A stretch of 64,000 nucleotides of DNA. It comes from Kordiimonas sp. SCSIO 12603 (GTDB lineage Bacteria; Pseudomonadota; Alphaproteobacteria; Sphingomonadales; Kordiimonadaceae). Made by a program: the position numbers and the translations under genes. A model generated the notes under the pieces. That model did no database searches. It saw only the letters and a program-made list of their open reading frames with translations, and was not told the origin of the DNA. Shown here piece by piece: positions 15,844 to 22,446 of this stretch. The DNA lies in assembly GCF_024398035.1 (NCBI RefSeq), contig NZ_CP073748.1, positions 2,641,520 to 2,705,519 of the forward strand, written 5' to 3'. Position 1 is the stretch's first letter. Every line of letters starts with the position of its first letter.

Positions 15844-16671
15844 ATGGCGTTTTCCGTAAACACCAATGCAGGTGCGTTTGCTGCACTGCAAAACCTTAAT
15901 CAGACTCAATCAGAGCTGAACACTACTCAAACACAGATTAACACTGGTCTTCGCGTAAGTTCTGCGAAAGATGACGCTGCGACTTTCGCCATTGCACAAA
16001 CACTGCGCGGTGAAGTTTCCGGTCTTCAGGCCGTATCAGCCTCTCTTGACCGTGCCCAATCATCCCTTGACGTAGCGATTGCAGCTGGTGAAGCTGTATC
16101 CGATCTTCTCATCGAACTGAAAGAGAAAGCTGTTGCAGCCAAGGATAACGGCCTTGATACTGCAAGCCGTACATCACTGAATGACGACTTCCAGCAGCTT
16201 CGTGATCAGATTACCTCTATCGTACAAAACGCTGAATTTAACGGCACAAATGCAGTTGAAAACGGCGGTGATGCAATTATTGCTATTACCAATGACACAG
16301 GCAGTAACACCATTACCATTGGCGCTCAGGATCTATCTCTAGGCGGTGCGAACGTAACAATTGGTTCTGCACAATCTATCGGCACTCAAGATGCCGCTTC
16401 TGTAGCAGTTGCCAACATCGAAAGCTCAATCCAGAATGTAAACACAGCCCTTTCTGCTCTTGGTTCCGGCGCGAACCGTGTTGAACTTCAGCAGAATTTT
16501 GTGAACTCACTTTCTGATTCAATTGAAGTTGGTATTGGTAACCTTGTTGATGCGGATCTCGCTGAAACAAGTGCGAACCTACAGTCACTTCAGGTACGTC
16601 AGCAGCTTGGCCTACAGGCGCTTTCAATCGCTAACCAGGCTCCACAGTCTGTACTATCACTCTTCCGATAG
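15844..16671 (+). CDS. Flagellin 4
   Basis: A 275-residue flagellin. Its variable middle (SLGGANVTIGSAQSIGTQDA) equals that of flagellin 3, while its C-terminal third (GANRVELQQNFVNSLSDS and APQSVLSLFR) equals flagellin 5. The N-terminal part has the SELNTTQTQINTGLRVSSAK form also found in flagellin 5. This patchwork suggests repeated exchange between copies. It is preceded by an intact sigma-54 promoter and three upstream elements. Confidence 0.95.
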   Translation: MAFSVNTNAGAFAALQNLNQTQSELNTTQTQINTGLRVSSAKDDAATFAIAQTLRGEVSGLQAVSASLDRAQSSLDVAIAAGEAVSDLLIELKEKAVAAKDNGLDTASRTSLNDDFQQLRDQITSIVQNAEFNGTNAVENGGDAIIAITNDTGSNTITIGAQDLSLGGANVTIGSAQSIGTQDAASVAVANIESSIQNVNTALSALGSGANRVELQQNFVNSLSDSIEVGIGNLVDADLAETSANLQSLQVRQQLGLQALSIANQAPQSVLSLFR

Positions 16672-16691
16672 TCTTTAAATCCAGCAAAATC

Positions 16692-16712
16692 AAAGGCCCT
16701 TTGGGGCCTTTT
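16692..16712 (+). terminator. Intrinsic terminator of flagellin gene 4
   Basis: AAAGGCCC-TTTG-GGGCCTTTT ends in four T and lies 21 bases after the stop. Confidence 0.8.
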
Positions 16713-16850
16713 CATAGAACAAGTAATCTGCTTATCCAGCTTAAGCTCTGTTTTCTTTTTGCTTCTTTCTTACTGCCTTCAAAAGCGGTCAAAAAAGAAC
16801 GAAAAAAAACAAAACGCTGGCAAAGTTATAGACATTTTTTATGTACATAA

Positions 16851-16866
16851 CTGCACATTACCTGTA
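16851..16866 (+). promoter_or_regulatory. Degenerate sigma-54 promoter position of flagellin gene 5
   Basis: Aligned on the ATG and on the shared leader, the promoter position reads CTGCACATTACCTGTA. The -24 GG is TG and the -12 GC is GT, so both invariant pairs are altered. The spacing to the ATG (74 bases) is the same as for flagellin 4. No GGNA-N7-CC element was found in 16672-16850. The gene is probably poorly served by sigma-54 or uses another sigma factor. Confidence 0.45.
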
Positions 16867-16877
16867 ATATAAAAGAT

Positions 16878-16934
16878 GAAGCAAAAGGCTTCCCCCGGCA
16901 AAAAGCCAGGGTCACATATTCTCAGAATGGAGAA
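16878..16934 (+). promoter_or_regulatory. Structured 5' leader of flagellin gene 5
   Basis: GAAGC-AAAAG-GCTTC (16878-16892) is identical to that of gene 4. CCCGGC-AAAAA-GCC(A)GGG follows (16894-16911), where a G-C pair change keeps the stem. The Shine-Dalgarno hairpin TTCTC-AGAATG-GAGAA is at 16919-16934. Compensating change in the stem (AGC/GCT to GGC/GCC) supports the RNA structure. Confidence 0.65.
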
Positions 16935-16939
16935 ACAAA

Positions 16940-17767
16940 ATGGCGTTTTCAGTAAACACCAATGCAGGTGCTTTTGCTGCCCTGCAAAACCTTAATCAGA
17001 CTCAATCAGAGCTGAACACTACCCAGACACAAATTAATACTGGCCTTCGCGTAAGTTCTGCGAAAGATGATGCAGCGACTTTCGCTATTGCACAAACTCT
17101 ACGCGGCGAAGTTTCTGGCCTTCAGGCGGTATCTTCGTCTCTGGACCGCGCCCAATCATCTCTTGATGTTGCGATTGCGGCTGGGGAAGCTGTATCTGAT
17201 CTTCTCATTGAACTTAAAGAGAAAGCGGTTGCCGCTAAGGATAACGGCCTTGACACTGCAAGCCGTACATCTCTGAACGATGATTTTGAACAGCTTCGTG
17301 ATCAGATCACATCGATTGTACAGAACGCTGAATTTAACGGCACAAATGCGGTTCAAAACAATGGTGACGCAATTATTGCCATCACCAACGATACAGGCAG
17401 CAACACAATTACAATTGCTGCGCAAGACTTGTCTCTAGCAGGTACAAATGTAGCCATTACCGCCACACAGGATATCTCTACGCAAGATCTTGCATCTGCT
17501 GCTGTTGCTGATATTGAATCCTCTATCGAAAATGTAAACACAGCTCTTTCTGCTCTTGGTTCCGGCGCGAACCGTGTTGAACTTCAGCAGAATTTTGTGA
17601 ACTCGCTTTCTGATTCAATTGAAGTTGGTATTGGTAACCTTGTTGATGCAGACCTCGCTGAAACAAGTGCGAACCTACAGTCACTTCAGGTACGTCAGCA
17701 GCTTGGTCTACAGGCGCTTTCAATCGCCAATCAGGCTCCACAGTCGGTGCTATCACTCTTCCGATAG
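16940..17767 (+). CDS. Flagellin 5
   Basis: A 275-residue flagellin, closest to flagellin 4 at both ends (SELNTTQTQINTGLRVSSAK, GANRVELQQNFVNSLSDS, APQSVLSLFR). The variable middle differs (SLAGTNVAITATQDISTQDL) and resembles that of flagellin 6 in its second half. The coding sequence looks fully functional, but its promoter has lost the sigma-54 consensus bases. It could be expressed under different conditions or be a silent donor for gene conversion. Confidence 0.95.
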   Translation: MAFSVNTNAGAFAALQNLNQTQSELNTTQTQINTGLRVSSAKDDAATFAIAQTLRGEVSGLQAVSSSLDRAQSSLDVAIAAGEAVSDLLIELKEKAVAAKDNGLDTASRTSLNDDFEQLRDQITSIVQNAEFNGTNAVQNNGDAIIAITNDTGSNTITIAAQDLSLAGTNVAITATQDISTQDLASAAVADIESSIENVNTALSALGSGANRVELQQNFVNSLSDSIEVGIGNLVDADLAETSANLQSLQVRQQLGLQALSIANQAPQSVLSLFR

Positions 17768-17789
17768 AAAGCAATTAGCCAAAATATAT

Positions 17790-17815
17790 GAGAGCCTTTC
17801 GAGGCTCTCCTTTTT
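17790..17815 (+). terminator. Intrinsic terminator of flagellin gene 5
   Basis: GAGAGCCT-TTCG-AGGCTCTC followed by CTTTTT, 22 bases after the stop. Confidence 0.85.
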
Positions 17816-17880
17816 AGGAATTTTTTTCCTAGCTAATGCACTTAGTAGGCAACTATGTGCTAATAAGGCAATTATTGCCT
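17816..17880 (+). promoter_or_regulatory. Upstream regulatory elements of flagellin gene 6
   Basis: AGGAATTTTTTTCCT (17816-17830) and AAGGCAATTATTGCCT (17865-17880) both fit GGNA-N7-CC and both are inverted repeats; AGGCAAT-T-ATTGCCT is perfect. They lie about 115-175 bases before the predicted start. Confidence 0.55.
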
Positions 17881-17966
17881 AGTTTTATTTTAGACCTAGT
17901 AATTGGAAAACATCAATTAAACCATAAGATTCAAAGCTTTATTTACCGACATTTTAATCAGCACTT

Positions 17967-17982
17967 TGGCTCATCTTTTGCA
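17967..17982 (+). promoter_or_regulatory. Sigma-54 promoter of flagellin gene 6
   Basis: TGGCTCATCTTTTGCA has GG and GC at ten-base spacing and the TTGCA -12 box. Predicted start is near 17993. Confidence 0.78.
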
Positions 17983-17993
17983 TAGTATTAGGT

Positions 17994-18044
17994 GGACAAA
18001 AAGTCCTGCAGGCAAAATGCCTGACATAATACTCCAAAAAGGAG
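17994..18044 (+). promoter_or_regulatory. Structured 5' leader of flagellin gene 6 (three A-loop hairpins)
   Basis: GGAC-AAAAA-GTCC (17994-18006) begins one base after the predicted start. CAGGC-AAAAT-GCCTG is at 18009-18023. The Shine-Dalgarno itself is in CTCC-AAAAA-GGAG (18032-18044), so all three hairpins share the A-loop form. Confidence 0.62.
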
Positions 18045-18051
18045 AAGCAAA

Positions 18052-18879
18052 ATGGCTTTTTCGGTAAATACCAATGCAGGCGCTTTTGCAGCCCTGCAGA
18101 ACTTGAATCAGACTTCGTCTGAATTGACGACGACGCAAAACCGGATTAACACTGGTTTACGCGTTAGCTCGTCCAAGGATGATGCAGCAACATTCGCTAT
18201 CGCACAAACATTGCGTGGCGAAGTAGCTGGTCTTTCAGCGGTATCTGCCTCGCTCGATCGTGCACAATCCACTTTGGATGTTGCAATTGCGGCCGGTGAA
18301 GCAGTATCGGACCTCCTAATTGAGCTCAAAGAAAAAGCGGTTGCTGCAAAAGACTCTGGTCTTGATACAGCAAGCCGTAGTTCTTTGAATGATGATTTCG
18401 AGCAACTACGTGATCAAATTACCTCTATTGTACAGAACGCTGAATTTAACGGCACCAATGCTGTTGAAAACAACGGTGATGCAATTGTTGCTATTACAAG
18501 CGATGACGGCGGTAATACCATTACGGTTGCAGCTCAGAACTTGTCACTTTCAGGCTCCAATGTCGCACTAACGTCGTCGCAAGATATCTCTACACAGGCT
18601 CTTGCTTCTGCGGCGGTAACGGACATTGAAAACTCAATCGCAAACGTTAACACTTCGCTTTCTCAACTTGGTTCCGGTGCGGCTCGTATCGAACTCCAAA
18701 AAGAGTTTGTGAACCAGCTATCAGATACCATTGAAGTCGGTATCGGTAACTTGGTGGATGCAGACCTTGCAAGTGAATCTGCAAACCTGCAGGCCTTGCA
18801 GGTAAGACAACAGCTTGGTTTACAAGCCTTGTCGATCGCAAATCAGGCACCATCAACGGTTCTTGGTCTATTCCGATAG
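18052..18879 (+). CDS. Flagellin 6
   Basis: A 275-residue flagellin, with more private changes than copies 1, 3, 4 and 5: SSELTTTQNRINTGLRVSSSK near the N-terminus, SLSGSNVALTSSQDISTQAL in the variable middle (start shared with flagellin 2), and DLASESANLQALQ in D1-C. It ends APSTVLGLFR like copies 1 and 3. It is the last flagellin before flaG. Its 3' hairpin has no T-run, so transcription may continue into flaG. Confidence 0.95.
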   Translation: MAFSVNTNAGAFAALQNLNQTSSELTTTQNRINTGLRVSSSKDDAATFAIAQTLRGEVAGLSAVSASLDRAQSTLDVAIAAGEAVSDLLIELKEKAVAAKDSGLDTASRSSLNDDFEQLRDQITSIVQNAEFNGTNAVENNGDAIVAITSDDGGNTITVAAQNLSLSGSNVALTSSQDISTQALASAAVTDIENSIANVNTSLSQLGSGAARIELQKEFVNQLSDTIEVGIGNLVDADLASESANLQALQVRQQLGLQALSIANQAPSTVLGLFR

Positions 18880-18897
18880 AACTACTGAGACTATGGC

Positions 18898-18917
18898 TGA
18901 ACCGGTTCGCCGGTTCA
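18898..18917 (+). terminator. UUCG hairpin between flagellin 6 and flaG, no T-run
   Basis: TGAACCGG-TTCG-CCGGTTCA starts 18 bases after the flagellin 6 stop and is followed by CCGCTC. Without a T-run it is better read as a 3' stabiliser or processing site that lets some transcripts extend to flaG. Confidence 0.5.
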
Positions 18918-18990
18918 CCGCTCAAAGAGTTAGCAGTTTAATAATCGATGGAGATTGAAGCGAAAGGGAATTTCGCACGGAGTAAGAACA

Positions 18991-19398
18991 ATGGCAGAGA
19001 TTAGCAACATAAATGCAAGAGTTCAGGTTCCTGAACCTAGACAGACAAATGCTTCCCGGGTTGCCCCGCAGGATAACAATAGCTCTGTACTTGCAACAGA
19101 TCAGGCGCCCTCTACCAACGAAGTAACCGCAAACACAATTGTAAGCGTGGACTTCACAGGAGAACAAGGTAGCCCTCTCGAACAAGCTGCTCGAGCAATT
19201 GAAGAAATTATTCCAGAGGAACAGACCACTAACACTCGTTTGCGCATTGACAGAGACGAAGAAACTGGACGTTTTATCTACAAAAACATCGACACCGACA
19301 CAGGTGAAGTTGTTAGCCAGTTTCCGTTAGAGTCTATCTTGGAAATTGTTTCCCAATTCAGAGAGCCTGAGGGATTGATCCTAGACGACGAAGCTTAG
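18991..19398 (+). CDS. flaG: FlaG family protein
   Basis: The C-terminal half (RLRIDRDEETGRFIYKNID and GEVVSQFPLESILEIVSQF) is the FlaG domain, including the typical ETG-FIYK and SQFP blocks. The N-terminal part is low-complexity and probably disordered. FlaG proteins affect filament length and are usually encoded after flagellin. ATG 18991 follows GGAGTAAGAACA, a good ribosome site, and is preferred over an in-frame ATG at 18955. A small hairpin GCGAAA-GGGAA-TTTCGC lies in its leader at 18959-18975. Final length is 135 residues. Confidence 0.88.
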   Translation: MAEISNINARVQVPEPRQTNASRVAPQDNNSSVLATDQAPSTNEVTANTIVSVDFTGEQGSPLEQAARAIEEIIPEEQTTNTRLRIDRDEETGRFIYKNIDTDTGEVVSQFPLESILEIVSQFREPEGLILDDEA

Positions 19399-19443
19399 TG
19401 CCACACCAGATAGAACTGGTACTAAGCTTATATAAATTGCCGT

Positions 19444-19488
19444 GACCGGTTATGGCCTAAGCATATGCTTCGGTTATACGGTCTTTTT
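19444..19488 (+). terminator. Probable terminator of flaG
   Basis: GACCG near 19444 pairs with CGGTC at 19479-19483, enclosing the palindrome AAGCATATGCTT, and is followed by TTTTTGTGTTTG. The stem is imperfect. Confidence 0.45.
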
Positions 19489-19592
19489 GTGTTTGTATAA
19501 TGTATCACAAGTGATTTTATAGGTTGGACTTTATGCCCCTCTGCACTATCTCATCTTTCTAATTAAAGTTTGTTTAACAGGAGATACGTCCG

Positions 19593-20438
19593 ATGAAATT
19601 TACGGGCACTGATCAGTATGTCGCTACCGAAGACCTGAAAGTAGCAGTGAACGCAGCTGCCACACTGCGTCGCCCTCTTCTTATTAAGGGCGAACCCGGC
19701 ACAGGCAAAACAGTGCTTGCAAATGAAGTTGCAGAAGCTTTTGGTATGGAACTGATTGAATGGCATATCAAATCCACTACCAAAGCCCAGCAAGGCCTTT
19801 ATGAATATGATGCAGTTTCTCGCCTGCGAGATAGCCAACTTGGTGATGAAAAAGTAAAAGACATCAAAAATTACATTAAAAAAGGCAAACTCTGGGAAGC
19901 ATTTGAGCGTGACAAAACGCCTGTGCTGCTAATTGATGAAATTGATAAAGCAGATATTGAATTCCCGAATGATCTTCTTCTTGAGCTAGATCGCATGGAA
20001 TTTCATGTTTATGAAACTGGCGAAACCATCAAGGCGAAAAACCGGCCTATTGTTATCATCACGTCAAACAATGAAAAAGAACTACCCGATGCTTTTCTGC
20101 GCCGCTGTTTCTTCCACTTCATCAAGTTTCCCGAGCCTGAAACCATGAAAGATATCATTCAGGTACACTATCCTGATATCCAGCAGGCTCTTGTTAAGGA
20201 AGCACTCAGTGTTTTCTTTGATCTCAGAGAAGTTCCTGGCCTCAAGAAAAAGCCTTCAACAAGTGAACTCCTTGATTGGCTAAAGCTCCTAATGGCAGAA
20301 GAACTCCCGCTTGAGGTCCTCAAATCCAAAGACCCGAACAAACTGATACCACCGCTGCATGGCGCTCTACTGAAAAACGAGCAGGATGTTCATCTATTTG
20401 AACGTCTAGCCTTCATGAACCGCCGCCAAAACGGATAA
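19593..20438 (+). CDS. MoxR-type AAA+ ATPase
   Basis: A 281-residue AAA+ ATPase of the MoxR/CbbQ type. Walker A is GEPGTGKT (about 32-39), Walker B is VLLIDEIDKAD (about 110-120), and sensor 1 is IVIITSNNEKELPDAFLRRCFF with the arginine finger pair. MoxR ATPases act with a partner carrying a von Willebrand A domain as a chaperone that activates metal enzymes or large complexes. That partner is the next gene, three bases on. An AGGAGA ribosome site precedes the ATG. The target complex is not encoded nearby. Confidence 0.9.
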   Translation: MKFTGTDQYVATEDLKVAVNAAATLRRPLLIKGEPGTGKTVLANEVAEAFGMELIEWHIKSTTKAQQGLYEYDAVSRLRDSQLGDEKVKDIKNYIKKGKLWEAFERDKTPVLLIDEIDKADIEFPNDLLLELDRMEFHVYETGETIKAKNRPIVIITSNNEKELPDAFLRRCFFHFIKFPEPETMKDIIQVHYPDIQQALVKEALSVFFDLREVPGLKKKPSTSELLDWLKLLMAEELPLEVLKSKDPNKLIPPLHGALLKNEQDVHLFERLAFMNRRQNG

Positions 20439-20441
20439 AGC

Positions 20442-21614
20442 ATGTTTGTTAAGTTCTTCTACGCACTCAAAGAAAGCGGCTTACCTGTCAGCATCAAGGA
20501 ATATCTTACCTTGATGGAAGCCTTAAAGGCAGGCTGCTCAAATTACAGTGTGGATGACTTCTATTATCTTTCCCGATCCGTTTTTGTGAAAGACGAAACC
20601 AAACTGGATAAATTTGATCGTGTCTTTGGCAAAACTTTCGAAGGCATTGAATTTATCGCTGACGATGAAACCGCTGAAATTCCAGAAGAATGGCTCAAAA
20701 AAATGGCTGAGCTATATCTGACACCGGAAGAGATGGAAGAAATTCAATCTCTTGGTGATTGGGATGAGATTATGGAAACTCTCAAGAAACGGCTTGAGGA
20801 GCAGGAAAAACGCCATCAAGGCGGTAATAAATGGATTGGTACTGCAGGCAAAAGCCCCTTTGGTGCTTACGGCTATAACCCTGAAGGTGTGCGTATTGGT
20901 CAGAAAGAAGGCCGGCACGGAAAAGCGCTCAAAGTGTGGGATAAACGGGAATATAAAAACCTTGATGATAGCGTTGAGTTAGGCACACGAAACATCAAAG
21001 TAGCCCTCAAAAAACTACGACAGTTTGCAAGACAAGGCGAAGCCAGCGAGCTTGATCTAGATGGGACTATCAGGTCCACAGCTCATAATGGTTTTCTGGA
21101 TATTAAAATGGTCCCAGAACGCCATAACGCCGTTAAGGTTCTTATCTTTTTTGATGTTGGCGGTTCTATGGACCCATATATCAAATTATGTGAAGAACTA
21201 TTTTCCGCAGCCCGCACTGAATTTAAACACCTAGAATTCTTCTACTTCCATAACTGTCTCTATGAGCGAGTATGGAAGGATAACGTCCGCAGGCATAATG
21301 AAACCACACCAACCATGGATGTTCTGCATAAATACCCACATGACTATAAGATCATATTCGTGGGGGATGCATCTATGAGCCCATATGAAATCACCTACCC
21401 TGGCGGTTCAGTTGAGCATTGGAATGAAGAAGCAGGCGATGTTTGGATGAAACGGGTTACCAATATCTACCAAAAAGCTGTGTGGTTAAACCCAGTACCT
21501 GAAGAACACTGGCAATACAGCCAATCCATTCAACTACTTAAAGAATTGATGGATAACCGTATGTACCCACTGAACTTAGGCGGCATTGACCAGGCAGTGA
21601 AAGCTTTAAGATAA
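20442..21614 (+). CDS. VWA-domain protein, CoxE-like partner of MoxR
   Basis: A 390-residue protein of the CoxE type. It starts MFVKFFYALKESGLPVSIKEYLTLMEALKAG-like, a signature of this family, and has a VWA domain from about residue 220 with the metal site FFDVGGSMDPYIK and a second acidic loop FVGDASMSPYEI. A charged region (about 70-130) lies between. With the preceding MoxR ATPase it forms the usual two-gene chaperone module, often linked to maturation of molybdenum or other metalloenzymes. Cytoplasmic; no signal or membrane helix is seen. Confidence 0.85.
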   Translation: MFVKFFYALKESGLPVSIKEYLTLMEALKAGCSNYSVDDFYYLSRSVFVKDETKLDKFDRVFGKTFEGIEFIADDETAEIPEEWLKKMAELYLTPEEMEEIQSLGDWDEIMETLKKRLEEQEKRHQGGNKWIGTAGKSPFGAYGYNPEGVRIGQKEGRHGKALKVWDKREYKNLDDSVELGTRNIKVALKKLRQFARQGEASELDLDGTIRSTAHNGFLDIKMVPERHNAVKVLIFFDVGGSMDPYIKLCEELFSAARTEFKHLEFFYFHNCLYERVWKDNVRRHNETTPTMDVLHKYPHDYKIIFVGDASMSPYEITYPGGSVEHWNEEAGDVWMKRVTNIYQKAVWLNPVPEEHWQYSQSIQLLKELMDNRMYPLNLGGIDQAVKALR

Positions 21615-21644
21615 AAAAAAGAGAGGCATTTCGCCTCTCTTTTC
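21615..21644. terminator. Bidirectional intrinsic terminator
   Basis: AAAAGAGAGGC-ATTTC-GCCTCTCTTTT has A-rich and T-rich flanks, so it can end both the MoxR/VWA operon and the convergent TonB-C-like gene. Confidence 0.85.
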
Positions 21645-21668
21645 CTTGAAACTAATCTATCTGCTAAA

Positions 21669-22148
21669 TTAGTTGATATTTTGCGCAACCACGCGAATTG
21701 TATCTGAATTCTGTGCAATTTGTTGGCTAGTTACGTAGCCTTGGCGAAGGAATTTTTCGGCCTGTTCATCAGATGTTGCATAGCTTAACTGTAGAACAAA
21801 CGTCAGCTTATCCTGGTTATATGATGCAGGAAGATCCGGGAAATCTACCTTTCTCAAGACTTTTCTAGCCGCAGCGCGAATGCCCATATCACTTGGCTTC
21901 TTAACTCTGATTGCATCAACAACATCGCCGTCACGGTCGATTGTTACCTGATAAAGAGCAAGGCCAGCACCTGAGCCTGTAGCTGAATAAAGAGTTGGCG
22001 CATTCATTACTGTGTTCACAGCTTCACCAGCTTCTTGCGCCCAATCTTTAAGCCCGTTCGAACCGCTATCGCCTGCCTGCGCTGCCACCGCAGCAAAAGG
22101 TAGTGAACAAGCCAATGCCAATTTCAAAAATGTCTTATTCGATTTCAT
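21669..22148 (-). CDS. Exported TonB-C-like protein (paralogue 1 flanking alkaline phosphatase)
   Basis: After a signal peptide (MKSNKTFLKLALACSLPFAAVAAQA) comes a compact domain with YQVTIDRDGDVVDAIRVKKPS, AARKVLRKVDFPDLPASY and LTFVLQLSY. This is the pattern of a TonB C-terminal domain: VxIxxDGxVxxxxVxxSS followed by a PxxP-type turn and a last beta strand. It has no membrane anchor plus Pro-rich linker, so it is not a normal TonB. ATG 22148 has an AGGAG site and is preferred over the upstream ATG at 22175. It is clearly related to the protein at 24004-24444. Confidence 0.65.
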   Translation of the reverse strand: MKSNKTFLKLALACSLPFAAVAAQAGDSGSNGLKDWAQEAGEAVNTVMNAPTLYSATGSGAGLALYQVTIDRDGDVVDAIRVKKPSDMGIRAAARKVLRKVDFPDLPASYNQDKLTFVLQLSYATSDEQAEKFLRQGYVTSQQIAQNSDTIRVVAQNIN

Positions 22149-22446
22149 AGTGTTTCTCCTCGCTATCATAGCCACTTGTATCTGTCGTAATTTATTTTAA
22201 GTGCAGTTTTCTGCTGTATTGAACATAATCACTCAGATAAGGATTTTAAGGGCCAATGCGACGAATGGGTGGAAATTCAGGCTGTATAGATAAACCCTAA
22301 ACGTGCGTTTATAACGATATGGTCAAAATCGAAACAAGACCTTCATAAAAGCTCCTTAGAAGAAGCATGAACAACCTTATTGCAGGCACTCTCAAGCTGT
22401 GTCATAGGTCTAAATTAAACAATAAAGAGTATAGAGGGGAGCAATC

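Noticed and set aside
16817-16832. TGGCAAAGTTATAGAC as sigma-54 promoter of flagellin 5
   Set aside because: It has the GG but no GC ten bases on, and it is about 34 bases too far upstream compared with the siblings.
22381-22420. Possible Pho box before the alkaline phosphatase
   Set aside because: Only one partial CTGT(G)TCAT-like half; the expected direct repeat at 11-base spacing is not there.
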